Source of the DNA: Ruminococcus bromii
GTDB taxonomy: Bacteria; Bacillota; Clostridia; Oscillospirales; Acutalibacteraceae
Assembly (NCBI RefSeq): GCF_002834225.1
Contig: NZ_NNSR01000073.1
Coordinates: forward strand, 124,001-188,000
Length of the DNA: 64,000 bases
Direction: 5' to 3'
The translations under genes were made by a program, and so were the position numbers. Under the pieces are notes generated by a model. The model made no database searches. It saw only the letters and a program-made list of their open reading frames with translations, and had not been told where the DNA came from. Each line of letters starts with the position of its first letter. Position 1 is the stretch's first letter. Below are positions 50,798-58,902 of this stretch, piece after piece.

Positions 50798-52441
50798 ATG
50801 AATAATGCGGAAAAATCTGCTGATAAAATAAAAGTAAAAAAGTCGATTTTCAAGAGGCTTTTCGTTCGTGTGCTTGTGCTGTTTATTTTGGCGGTGATTG
50901 TTTCGGGTACGCTCAATTGCATTGAAAACATTCAGCGCACAAGGCGGTTTACACGACAGCTGACCGAAAGTGCGTCAAAGGTTGCAACGGAAACTTTTGA
51001 ACGCAGCGATATAAACGCATTGCTTGATAATCCCGATTCCGAAGAATATCGGAAAGCCGTTAAAACCTTGAGGTGGATTTGTCAGACGAACCACTTTGAA
51101 TATATGTACATTTACATTCCGAATTTTGACGAAAACAAGGTTACATATGTTATGACTGTTGCCGATGATGACAGCGAAAACGAGAATGTTTTGAAGGTGA
51201 GAAGTGCAGGTGCAGAGGTTGACCACAGCTTGTGGGACGCTGAAAAAGAGGCGTGGGAAAATCCTAACCTTGTCACGGCTTACGAATATCAGAACGACAG
51301 CTTCGGCAGTTTTTACACGGCATTTTCAGCAGTTCAAGGCAAGGACGGCAAGCCTGTTGCCTTAATCGGTGCGGACTATTCGCTGACGCAGATTTATACG
51401 GAAATCATTTTCTATACCGCAATGCGAGTTCTTGCGTTGCTTGTCGTGCTGGCAATTGTATTCTTGCTTGTAATGCTGTTTGTCAGAAAAAAGATGTATA
51501 ATCCGATACTTTTGATTTTTGAAAAGATTCGCGGATATTTTTCCGACAAGGCTGACGGCACAAATACAAGGAAAGCTTTTGAGCCGATAAAACTCGGCTC
51601 TGACGATGAAATTCAGCTTTTGGCTGATTATTTCAACGATATGGCTCACGATGTAGAAACTTATGTTGAAAAAAATTCCGCCCTTGCAAGCGAAAAGGCT
51701 AAGAATGAAACCGAGCTTGAGGTTGCAAGGCGGATTCAGTACGGAATAATTGCGAGAGAAAAGAATGTTGTCTTTGCCGATTGTTTTGATGTTTCGGCAA
51801 GAATGGAGTCTGCAAGACAGGTAGGCGGCGATTTTTACGATTGCTTTGCATTGCCTGACGGCAGAATGTGTGCCGTAGTCGGTGATGTGTCGGGCAAGGG
51901 CGTTGCGGCGGCAATGTTTATGGCTTTTGCAAAAACTCTTATCCACGAAAAAATGACCGAAAATGCAGAACCCGACAGGGCATTTGAAAAAATCAACAAG
52001 GAACTCTGTTCGTCAAATCCCGAGGGAATGTTTGTAACTGCATTTGCCGTGATTTTTGACAAAAACAGCGACAGCTTTTTGTACATAAATGCAGGCCATA
52101 ACAAGCCTGTTGCGGTGAGCAACGGCAAGGCTGAATTTTTAGAATGTAAGCCGTGTATAATGCTCGGTGTGTTTGATGATGCAAGATATGTTGTGAACAG
52201 CGCTGAATTTGGAAACGGTGATATAATTTGCCTTTACACCGACGGTGTGAACGAGGCAACAAATGCGGATAATGAATTTTTCGGCAACGAAAGACTTGTG
52301 TCTGCCTGTCAAAATGCCGGTCAGACTGCAAAAGGTGTGTGTGACGGAGTTTATGAGGCTTTGACTGACTTTACCGAAAATGCGGAGCAATTTGACGATA
52401 TAACAATTGTTGCAATAAAAAACAGCAAAAACAGAGATTGA
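50798..52441 (+). CDS. membrane sensor with RsbU/SpoIIE-type PP2C phosphatase domain
   Basis: 547 residues. Membrane span near residues 21-42, an extracellular sensor region (about 43-200, Cache-like in position), a second span (about 207-229) and a HAMP-like segment (about 235-295). A coiled linker (EKAKNETELEVARRIQYGI) leads to the SpoIIE phosphatase domain, with metal-binding ARQVGGDFYDCF near 335, VVGDVSGKGVAAAMFMA near 355, FVTAFAVIFD near 410 and LYTDGVNEATN near 485. Such proteins dephosphorylate STAS-domain anti-anti-sigma factors. The sigma-F antagonist SpoIIAA is in this window, but a link is not shown. GGGAGGTGA ribosome site. Confidence 0.9.
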   Translation: MNNAEKSADKIKVKKSIFKRLFVRVLVLFILAVIVSGTLNCIENIQRTRRFTRQLTESASKVATETFERSDINALLDNPDSEEYRKAVKTLRWICQTNHFEYMYIYIPNFDENKVTYVMTVADDDSENENVLKVRSAGAEVDHSLWDAEKEAWENPNLVTAYEYQNDSFGSFYTAFSAVQGKDGKPVALIGADYSLTQIYTEIIFYTAMRVLALLVVLAIVFLLVMLFVRKKMYNPILLIFEKIRGYFSDKADGTNTRKAFEPIKLGSDDEIQLLADYFNDMAHDVETYVEKNSALASEKAKNETELEVARRIQYGIIAREKNVVFADCFDVSARMESARQVGGDFYDCFALPDGRMCAVVGDVSGKGVAAAMFMAFAKTLIHEKMTENAEPDRAFEKINKELCSSNPEGMFVTAFAVIFDKNSDSFLYINAGHNKPVAVSNGKAEFLECKPCIMLGVFDDARYVVNSAEFGNGDIICLYTDGVNEATNADNEFFGNERLVSACQNAGQTAKGVCDGVYEALTDFTENAEQFDDITIVAIKNSKNRD

Positions 52442-52451
52442 AGGGTTATGA

Positions 52452-53606
52452 ATGTTTAAATCGGAAAACAATCAGATTACAATAGAACAGATGAGAAAGC
52501 TTGACGAGGAATATACTCTTGTCGATATCCGAGATGAAATTTCGTTTGAATACGGTCACATTGACGGTGCAAAGAATATTCCGCTTGCAAAAATCAAAGG
52601 GGACAATTCACTTTTGCCAAAAGACAAGCTTGTTGTCCTCTGTTGCAAAAGCGGTCAGATAAGTGACGAGCTTGCAGAAAATCTGCGTGATGACGGATTC
52701 AATGCCGTGAATCTTGAGGGCGGTTATTACAGTTGGTTGAGAAGTCAATTCGAGAATGAGGACTATGCAACCGATGTTGAAAAAAGCATCCGCAAAAAGT
52801 TCAGCAAGACGATTTGGAGCAGATTTACTGCGGCGATCATTGAATACAAGCTTGTTGAGCCGAACGATAAAATTGCCGTCTGCATTTCGGGCGGTAAGGA
52901 TTCAATGCTGATGGCAAAGCTTTTTCAGGAGTTGAAAAGGCACAATAAATTTCCGTTTGAGCTTGTTTTTCTTGTAATGGATCCAGGCTACAGCGTTGAA
53001 AATCGTGATGTAATCGAGAGCAACGCCCGCAGGCTGAACATTCCGATAACTGTTTTTGAAACAGATATTTTTAATTCTGTTTACAATGTTGACAAATATC
53101 CCTGCTACCTTTGCGCAAGAATGAGGAGAGGTTATCTCTACAAAAAGGCAAAGCAGCTCGGCTGTAATAAAATCGCACTCGGTCATCACTATGACGATGT
53201 TATAGAAACTATTCTTATGGGTATGCTCTACGGCGGTCAGGTTCAGACGATGATGCCGAAGCTCCACAGCACAAACTATGAGGGAATGGAACTTATCCGT
53301 CCTCTCTACCTCGTTCGTGAGGCTGAAATTAAGCATTGGCGAGATTACAACAAGCTGAATTTCATTCAATGTGCGTGCCGTTTTACGGACACCTGCACAA
53401 CCTGTTCCCCAAACAGCAACACAGGCTCAAAACGACAGGAAATCAAACAGCTTATAGCAAATTTGAAGAAAATCAATCCCCAGATTGAAAGCAACATTTT
53501 CCACAGCGTTGAAAATGTCAACCTCGATACGATCATTTCATATAAACAGGGCGATAATAAAGTTTCGTTTCTGGACAGATATGATGATATGGGGAAGGAC
53601 AAGTAA
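52452..53606 (+). CDS. rhodanese domain fused to a TtcA-type PP-loop sulfurtransferase
   Basis: 384 residues with two domains. Residues 1-100 are a rhodanese domain whose active Cys lies in VVLCCKSGQISDELAENL near residue 63, followed by LEGGYYSWL. Residues 110-384 are a PP-loop ATPase: CISGGKDSMLMAKLFQEL near 139, the YPCYLCARMRRG CxxC near 217, then LGHHYDDVIETILMGMLYGG. A late Cys group CACRFTDTCTTCSPNSN is near 305. TtcA-type enzymes thiolate C32 of tRNA using a 4Fe-4S cluster; a fused rhodanese could hand over persulfide sulfur. Ten bases after the phosphatase gene, so probably co-transcribed. Confidence 0.85.
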   Translation: MFKSENNQITIEQMRKLDEEYTLVDIRDEISFEYGHIDGAKNIPLAKIKGDNSLLPKDKLVVLCCKSGQISDELAENLRDDGFNAVNLEGGYYSWLRSQFENEDYATDVEKSIRKKFSKTIWSRFTAAIIEYKLVEPNDKIAVCISGGKDSMLMAKLFQELKRHNKFPFELVFLVMDPGYSVENRDVIESNARRLNIPITVFETDIFNSVYNVDKYPCYLCARMRRGYLYKKAKQLGCNKIALGHHYDDVIETILMGMLYGGQVQTMMPKLHSTNYEGMELIRPLYLVREAEIKHWRDYNKLNFIQCACRFTDTCTTCSPNSNTGSKRQEIKQLIANLKKINPQIESNIFHSVENVNLDTIISYKQGDNKVSFLDRYDDMGKDK

Positions 53607-53638
53607 TTAAAAATTGAAAATTGAAAATGGAAAATGAA

Positions 53639-53692
53639 AGTCGGGAAGACAGTTTGCAAAATGCAAAGCAATGTCTTCCCGACTGTTTTTGT
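53639..53692 (+). terminator. TTTGC-N5-GCAAA hairpin, copy 3
   Basis: A perfect 13-bp outer stem AGTCGGGAAGACA/TGTCTTCCCGACT (53639-53651, 53672-53684), inner TTTGC-AAAAT-GCAAA (53653-53667), then TGTTTTTG. It lies 33 bases after the stop of the rhodanese-TtcA gene. Confidence 0.9.
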
Positions 53693-53721
53693 TTGTATTA
53701 AAGTTGTTGTTTAAATGTAGC

Positions 53722-53830
53722 GGTGAACCGCCGTTCCCAATTCGTGCAGTCAGTTTTATAATATCTAAAACATATCATGCCCGAGCGTAGCATTGTGATT
53801 GTTTTCGTAATTTTGTAGGGGCAGAAAATT
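53722..53830 (-). repeat. mosaic intergenic repeat, minus orientation
   Basis: Contains on the minus strand the CACGAATTGGGAACGGCGG block and, at 53770-53802, the ACAATCACAATGCTACGCTCGGGC..ATATG block shared with 35.9 and 40.1 kb. Ends at TGTAGGGGC, as does the copy at 35.9 kb. Confidence 0.75.
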
Positions 53831-54315
53831 TATGATGAAAATAAACTGTATAAATGAGATACAGTTACCGAAATAATGTAGGGGAGAACCGTGTTCTCCC
53901 GTCTGAAATATAGTCGCAATGCGTTGCACATAAATGTGCTTCCTATTGCTCGTTATTTCAGACAGTGCATTGCTCCCTTTATCCGCCACCGGCGGCGGTC
54001 GCAAGGCTACCATTTGTTTTGATTGTAAAACCAAAACAAGCAAACCGGTTTTTATAAGCATAAATTTTATATAACTACAACAAAAATGCATTAAGTTAAA
54101 CCGATTTTGCAAGCGCTTCGAATGGCGGTCATTGACCGCCGCTGTAACACAACAATAATTTTGCACAATAAACTAAATTTGTATATAGTCGGATTCTTTC
54201 TATTTTAGTATTGATTTTAGCATAAAATAGGTGTATTATGACTTTGGTATGCGGACGGGTGAAATTTTTCAGTGGTTCGCACCTTGTTCTTAAATAATCG
54301 TTAAGAGGAAAATTT
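53831..54315. other. gene-free spacer before trkA
   Basis: About 480 bases with GGGGAGAAC...GTTCTCCC and CGGCGGTC-type inverted repeats and a second ATGGCGGTCATTGACCGCC palindrome near 54122. Minus-strand frames here have no ribosome site, and their products look like translated repeat. I see repeat debris but no gene. A weak TTGCAC/TATATA pair near 54162-54188 is the only promoter candidate for trkA. Confidence 0.45.
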
Positions 54316-55671
54316 ATGAGAATAATAATTGTTGGATGCGGAAAGGTTGGCTCCTCGATAGCGTCGGAGCTTAACTTGGAAGGACATGAAATATCAGTAG
54401 TCGATATTGACCACGGTGCAGTCGATAAACTTGCAAATTCGCTTGATGTTCTCGGCATAGAGGGAAACGGTGCAACATATGATGTGCTTGTTGAGGCAGG
54501 CGCAGAGTATGCCGATCTGCTTATTGCCGCAACCGCAAGGGATGAAATCAATCTGTATTCGTGTCTTATGGCTAAGGCGGCAGGCGTTACCCACACAATT
54601 GCAAGAGTGCGTAATCCCGAATACACAAACGACCTTTACAGAATCAAAGAGCATCTCGGTCTTTCTATGGCAATCAATCCCGAACAGACCGCCGCTAATG
54701 AAATCAGTCGTCTGTTAAGATTTTCGGGTGCGCTTGAAATTGATTCGTTCTCAAAGGGCGTTGTTGAGCTTATCAAGGTAACTGTACCGCAGAATTCGTC
54801 AATTGTCGGAACTGCTTTGAGCAAAGTTGACAACCTCAGAGGTAAGGTGAGAATCTGTACGGTTGAGAGAGGGGATGAGATGTTCATTCCTAACGGTGAT
54901 TTTGTTATTAACGGCGGTGACAGAATTTCTGTTGTTGCAAAGCCCGAAATTGCCGCAAAATTCTTTAAGCGTATCAGTATTGCAATCGGCAGAAGTAAGG
55001 ATGTTATCCTTCTCGGCGGCGGCAAGGTTTCGTTCTACCTTGCAAAGACGCTTATTAAATCCGGTGCGAATGTCAAAATTATCGAGAAAAATCCCGAACG
55101 CTGCAACTTTCTTTCGGAGGCTATACCTGGGGCTGTTATAATTCAGGGTGATTGCATGGATCAGTCGCTGTTGCTTTCGGAGGGTGTTGAACACGCTGAC
55201 GGCATTGCCGCTCTTATGGATTATGACGAAGAAAATATTATCATAACGATGTACCTAAAGGGCATTACAAAGGCAAAATTGATTACTAAGGTAAATAATG
55301 CGTCATTTGATCCGCTTTTGCATGATCAGAATTTTGAATGTATTATTCATCCAAAGAGCCTTACAGGCGAATATATTGCAAGATATATCAGAGCGATGCA
55401 GAATACGGGCGACAGCAATGTTGAATCGCTTTACCGCCTTAACGACGACAAGGTTGAGGCTCTTGAATTCAAGGTTAATGCGGAATCAAGGGTTACGAAT
55501 GTTCCGATTATGAGCCTTAATCTGAAGGCTAATCTTCAGATTATCTGCATTAACAGAGGCGGAAAAATTATTCTTCCGCAAGGTACGGATGTGATTAAAC
55601 CTGAGGACACGGTAATTGTGCTTACCATGCAAAAAGGTCTTAGCAAGCTTGAAGATATTGTAAAGCGTTGA
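54316..55671 (+). CDS. trkA: Trk potassium uptake system, NAD-binding peripheral subunit TrkA
   Basis: 451 residues made of two tandem RCK units. The first Rossmann motif is IIVGCGKVGSSIASEL at residues 4-19 with DIDHGAVDKLA following. The second is VILLGGGKVSFYLAKTLI near residue 230 with IIEKNPERC following. Each is followed by a TrkA-C domain (about 140-215 and 365-450). It gates the TrkH channel in response to nucleotides. AGAGGAAAATTT precedes the ATG; trkH starts 10 bases after its stop. Confidence 0.95.
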   Translation: MRIIIVGCGKVGSSIASELNLEGHEISVVDIDHGAVDKLANSLDVLGIEGNGATYDVLVEAGAEYADLLIAATARDEINLYSCLMAKAAGVTHTIARVRNPEYTNDLYRIKEHLGLSMAINPEQTAANEISRLLRFSGALEIDSFSKGVVELIKVTVPQNSSIVGTALSKVDNLRGKVRICTVERGDEMFIPNGDFVINGGDRISVVAKPEIAAKFFKRISIAIGRSKDVILLGGGKVSFYLAKTLIKSGANVKIIEKNPERCNFLSEAIPGAVIIQGDCMDQSLLLSEGVEHADGIAALMDYDEENIIITMYLKGITKAKLITKVNNASFDPLLHDQNFECIIHPKSLTGEYIARYIRAMQNTGDSNVESLYRLNDDKVEALEFKVNAESRVTNVPIMSLNLKANLQIICINRGGKIILPQGTDVIKPEDTVIVLTMQKGLSKLEDIVKR

Positions 55672-55681
55672 GGGGAGCATA

Positions 55682-57127
55682 ATGAATAAACGATTAATTG
55701 TGTATATCCTCGGCTGGGTTCTTATTGTCGAGGGTGCGGCTATGCAGATTGCAACCGTTACTTCATTTATATACGGCGAACACGAGGGACTTTATTTTCT
55801 TGGAGTAGGTGCTTTGTCGGCACTTTTGGGCTTGCTTGCCGTAAAAGTAAAAAAGCCGAAAAATCCCGTGCTTTATCAGAAGGCAGGCTTTGCGGCTACT
55901 GCGTTAAGCTGGATTCTTATGTCTTTTGTAGGATGTTTTCCGTTCTGGCTGAGCGGTGAGATTCCGAGTTTTATTGACGCTTTTTACGAAACCGTGTCGG
56001 GCTTTACAACAACAGGTTCAACTATACTTACCGATGTTGAGGCATTGAGCCACGGAATGCTTATGTGGCGAAGCTTTCTCCATTGGTTGGGCGGTATGGG
56101 CGTAATCGTGTTCTTGCTTGCGATTATCCCGAAGCTCGGCGGTCAGCAGAATATTTTCCTTATGAAAGCCGAGAGCCCCGGTCCGATTGTGGGCAAGGCT
56201 GTTCCGAAAATGAGAAATTACGCAATGATGCTCTACGGAATTTATTTTGGCTTGACCACACTTGAATTTATATTTTTAATTATAGGCAAAATGCCTGTTT
56301 TTGACGCACTTAACATCAGTTTTGCAACGGCAGGTACGGGCGGTTTCGGTGTTACCAACGCAGGTATTGCGTCATACAGCAACTATCTGCAAACCGTTAT
56401 TGCTGTATTTATGATGCTGTTCGGAATTAACTTTTCCGTGTATATCCTCATTCTTGCGAAGAAGTTTAAGCAGGCTTTCCGCATTCAGGAGCTGTGGGTT
56501 TATTTCGGAATTATCGTGCTGTCAACAGCCTTGATTGCGTTTAACATCAGGTCACTTTATCCGAGCGCGTATGATGCGGTTCACCAGAGCTTTTTCTATG
56601 TTTCGTCAATTATCACGACAACAGGTTTTGGTTTGACGGATGTTAATAACTGGCCTGAATTTTCAAAAACTGTGATTATGATTATCACATTTATCGGTGC
56701 AATGGCAGGCAGTACAGGCGGCGGCTTTAAGGTTTCAAGAGTTATTTTGCTCTTTAAGGAAACACGAAAGGAGTTTTCACTCCTCATTCATCCGAGAAAT
56801 GTTAAGACCGTTAAAATGGACGGCAAGACGATTGACCACAACGTTATGAGGTCAACTTCAATTTTCCTTGTGCTGTACATCGGAATCTTTGCGTTAAGCT
56901 GGCTTGTGCTTTCGCTTGACCGGATGGATTTTGTGACGAATTTCACGGCTGTTGCCGCAAATATCAACAACACAGGTCCGGGTCTTGGAATGGTGGGCCC
57001 TGTCGGCAACTATTCGGAATTCAGTATTTTGTCAAAAATTATTTTGATTTTCGATATGTTAGCAGGCAGACTCGAATTGTTCCCGTTGATGTTGCTGTTT
57101 GCCCCGTCAGCGTGGAAAAAGTCGTAA
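55682..57127 (+). CDS. trkH: Trk potassium uptake system, membrane subunit TrkH
   Basis: 481 residues, four M1-P-M2 repeats. Selectivity-filter segments with the key Gly are visible: SGFTTTGSTIL near residue 109, TAGTGGFGVTNAG near 218, SIITTTGFGLTDV near 310 and NINNTGPGLGMVG near 428. MAGSTGGGFKVSR near residue 340 follows the third pore helix. Takes up potassium with TrkA. TTGAGGGGAGCATA ribosome site. The termination hairpin 27 bases downstream is one of the TTTGC-N5-GCAAA family. Confidence 0.95.
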   Translation: MNKRLIVYILGWVLIVEGAAMQIATVTSFIYGEHEGLYFLGVGALSALLGLLAVKVKKPKNPVLYQKAGFAATALSWILMSFVGCFPFWLSGEIPSFIDAFYETVSGFTTTGSTILTDVEALSHGMLMWRSFLHWLGGMGVIVFLLAIIPKLGGQQNIFLMKAESPGPIVGKAVPKMRNYAMMLYGIYFGLTTLEFIFLIIGKMPVFDALNISFATAGTGGFGVTNAGIASYSNYLQTVIAVFMMLFGINFSVYILILAKKFKQAFRIQELWVYFGIIVLSTALIAFNIRSLYPSAYDAVHQSFFYVSSIITTTGFGLTDVNNWPEFSKTVIMIITFIGAMAGSTGGGFKVSRVILLFKETRKEFSLLIHPRNVKTVKMDGKTIDHNVMRSTSIFLVLYIGIFALSWLVLSLDRMDFVTNFTAVAANINNTGPGLGMVGPVGNYSEFSILSKIILIFDMLAGRLELFPLMLLFAPSAWKKS

Positions 57128-57153
57128 GTAAATTGAAAAGATTATAATAAAAA

Positions 57154-57206
57154 TCGGGAAGACAGTTTGCAAAATGCAAAACAATGTCTTCCCGACTGTT
57201 TTTTAT
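57154..57206 (+). terminator. TTTGC-N5-GCAAA hairpin, copy 4 (after trkH)
   Basis: Outer arms TCGGGAAGACA/TGTCTTCCCGA (57154-57164, 57185-57195), inner TTTGC-AAAAT-GCAAA (57166-57180), then TGTTTTTTAT. Confidence 0.9.
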
Positions 57207-57224
57207 ATGTGGAATTGTGTGAAC

Positions 57225-57645
57225 GGTTGCAATGTTATGCTCGGGAATAATATGTTTTTGATATTTACAAACTATCTACACGAATTGGGTGCAGCGACAC
57301 GCCGTGCGGGAGGATGATATCCGCCCTTACGAAATAACGCTCGGGCATAATATGTTTTTGACATTGCAAACTGTCTTCCCGAATTGGGTACAGCGACACG
57401 CTGCCGACCACAATTTTCCATTTCCCATTTTCAACTTTCAATTTAAAAGTAACGCTCGGGCATAATATGTTTTTGACATTACAAACTGTCTTCCCGAATT
57501 GGGTGCAGCGACACGCTGCCGACCACAATTTTCCATTTTCAATTTTCAACTTTCAATTTAAAATTAACGCTCGGGCATAATATGTTTTTGACATTACAAA
57601 CTGTCTTCACGAATTGGGTGCAGCGACACGCTGCCGGCCGTGCGG
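57225..57645 (+). repeat. four-unit tandem array of the mosaic intergenic repeat
   Basis: GCTCGGG boxes start at 57239, 57339, 57454 and 57569 (periods 100, 115, 115). Each unit continues ATAATATGTTTTTGA, then TT.CAAACT.TCTNC.CGAATTGGGT, CAGCGACACGC. The second and third then have a GCCGACCACAATTTTCCATTTTC tail. No coding frame is supported. Confidence 0.9.
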
Positions 57646-57653
57646 CTTAAGTA

Positions 57654-57682
57654 TTGATTTAGAGGAATTGTTATGCTATAAT
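57654..57682 (+). promoter_or_regulatory. promoter of the racemase/ATP-grasp unit
   Basis: TTGATT at 57654-57659 and a perfect TATAAT at 57677-57682 with 17-base spacing, immediately after the tandem repeat array. Confidence 0.65.
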
Positions 57683-57713
57683 TTTAAAGATACAGTGTAT
57701 TAACGGAGGCTTT

Positions 57714-58901
57714 ATGATGCTGGACTCATATGTTGAAATTGACCTTGACAAAATCGGTGCAAATGCCCGTGCGATAACACAAAAATACAGCGACTACAAA
57801 TATTTTATTGCCGTTCTCAAGGGTGACGGTTACGGTCACGGTATGGAAGTGGCAAATGAAATGTACAAAAACGGTATTAACTATTTTGCCGTGTCCTCTC
57901 TTGAGGAGGCTCAAAGCTTTCGTAAGGTCAACAAGGACGCTCCGCTTTTGTGCCTGCACCCGGTTCATCTTTCGAGAATTGAGGAGGCAAAGCGGCTTAA
58001 TCTCACAATTGCCGTGAATGAGCTTGACTACCTTAAAAGGTTGCTTAATTTGAACATTGACTGCAATTTCAAGGTTCATCTTCAGATTGATACAGGCTTT
58101 AACCGCCTCGGTTTCAAGGATAAGGACGAGGTTAAAACTGCCGTTGATATGATTAACGGTTCAAATTTTGTTCTTGAGGGAATTTATCAGCATTTTGCAA
58201 CAGCCGGAATTTTTGATCCCCATTGGGACGAGCAGGTCAGAAACTTCAAGGAGCTTACATCGCTTATTGATTTGAAGAAAATCCCGATTGTCCATATGGG
58301 CAGTTCCGTTTCAATGCTCACCCACCCGAAACAGCCTTTTACAACAGGCGTGAGAATGGGCATTGCAATCTACGGCTACAATGTTGCCCCCGATTCTCTT
58401 TCAAATTCGCCGAAGGACAGACTCCGCAAAATGCGAAACAATTACTTCATTAAGAAGTACAACATCAGCGAAACATATTTTGATGTAAAGATAGATTTAC
58501 AGCCGGCTATGAAGATGAAAACCCGTATTCTTCAGCTTAAAAAGGTGAACAAGGGTGAGTGGTTCGGCTACAATGCGTCATATACGGCAGATGAGGATAT
58601 TATTCTTGCAATTCTTCCTGTCGGCTACAACAACGGCATCGGTCACGCAAATCACAACAGACAGGTTGTTATCAACGGCAAAAAATATCCTGTTGTCGGT
58701 GAGATGTGTATGAATATGACGGCTGTTAAGGTTGATTCGTCGGTAAAAATTGATGACGAGGTAACACTCCTCGGTGACGGCATAACAGTTGGTATGTTCG
58801 GCAGAAGTTCGGGTATGGGCAATGCCGAGGCGCTTGTGAATATAGGCAAGAACAATCCGAGATTTTATGTAAAAGACGGCAAGGCTGTAAAGGAGAAGTA
58901 A
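57714..58901 (+). CDS. alanine racemase-like PLP enzyme, divergent
   Basis: 395 residues of the alanine racemase fold. The PLP-binding Lys is Lys36 in AVLKGDGYGHG; the catalytic Tyr of the C-terminal domain is probably Tyr286 in WFGYNASYTADED. Residues 123-133 (LQIDTGFNRLG) and HMGSSVS near 194 fit the barrel. Two differences from ordinary Alr: a basic insertion of about 30 residues at 228-258, and GEMCMNM at 329-335, where the usual Cys-Met-Asp has Asn334. A GGAGGCTTT site precedes the ATG. The next gene starts one base after its stop, so the two are coupled. Confidence 0.85.
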   Translation: MMLDSYVEIDLDKIGANARAITQKYSDYKYFIAVLKGDGYGHGMEVANEMYKNGINYFAVSSLEEAQSFRKVNKDAPLLCLHPVHLSRIEEAKRLNLTIAVNELDYLKRLLNLNIDCNFKVHLQIDTGFNRLGFKDKDEVKTAVDMINGSNFVLEGIYQHFATAGIFDPHWDEQVRNFKELTSLIDLKKIPIVHMGSSVSMLTHPKQPFTTGVRMGIAIYGYNVAPDSLSNSPKDRLRKMRNNYFIKKYNISETYFDVKIDLQPAMKMKTRILQLKKVNKGEWFGYNASYTADEDIILAILPVGYNNGIGHANHNRQVVINGKKYPVVGEMCMNMTAVKVDSSVKIDDEVTLLGDGITVGMFGRSSGMGNAEALVNIGKNNPRFYVKDGKAVKEK

Positions 58902-58902
58902 G

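Noticed and set aside
52907-53369. Antisense 155-codon frame in the rhodanese-TtcA gene
   Set aside because: The plus-strand frame contains ordered PP-loop and Cys motifs; the antisense frame is a shadow.
53765-54166. 133-codon minus-strand frame in the trkA upstream spacer
   Set aside because: No ribosome site, made of repeat sequence and palindromes; looks like a frame through debris.
57225-57645. CRISPR-like periodicity
   Set aside because: The units are 100-115 bases, the conserved parts are long and patchy, and there are no uniform short repeats with unique spacers or cas genes nearby.
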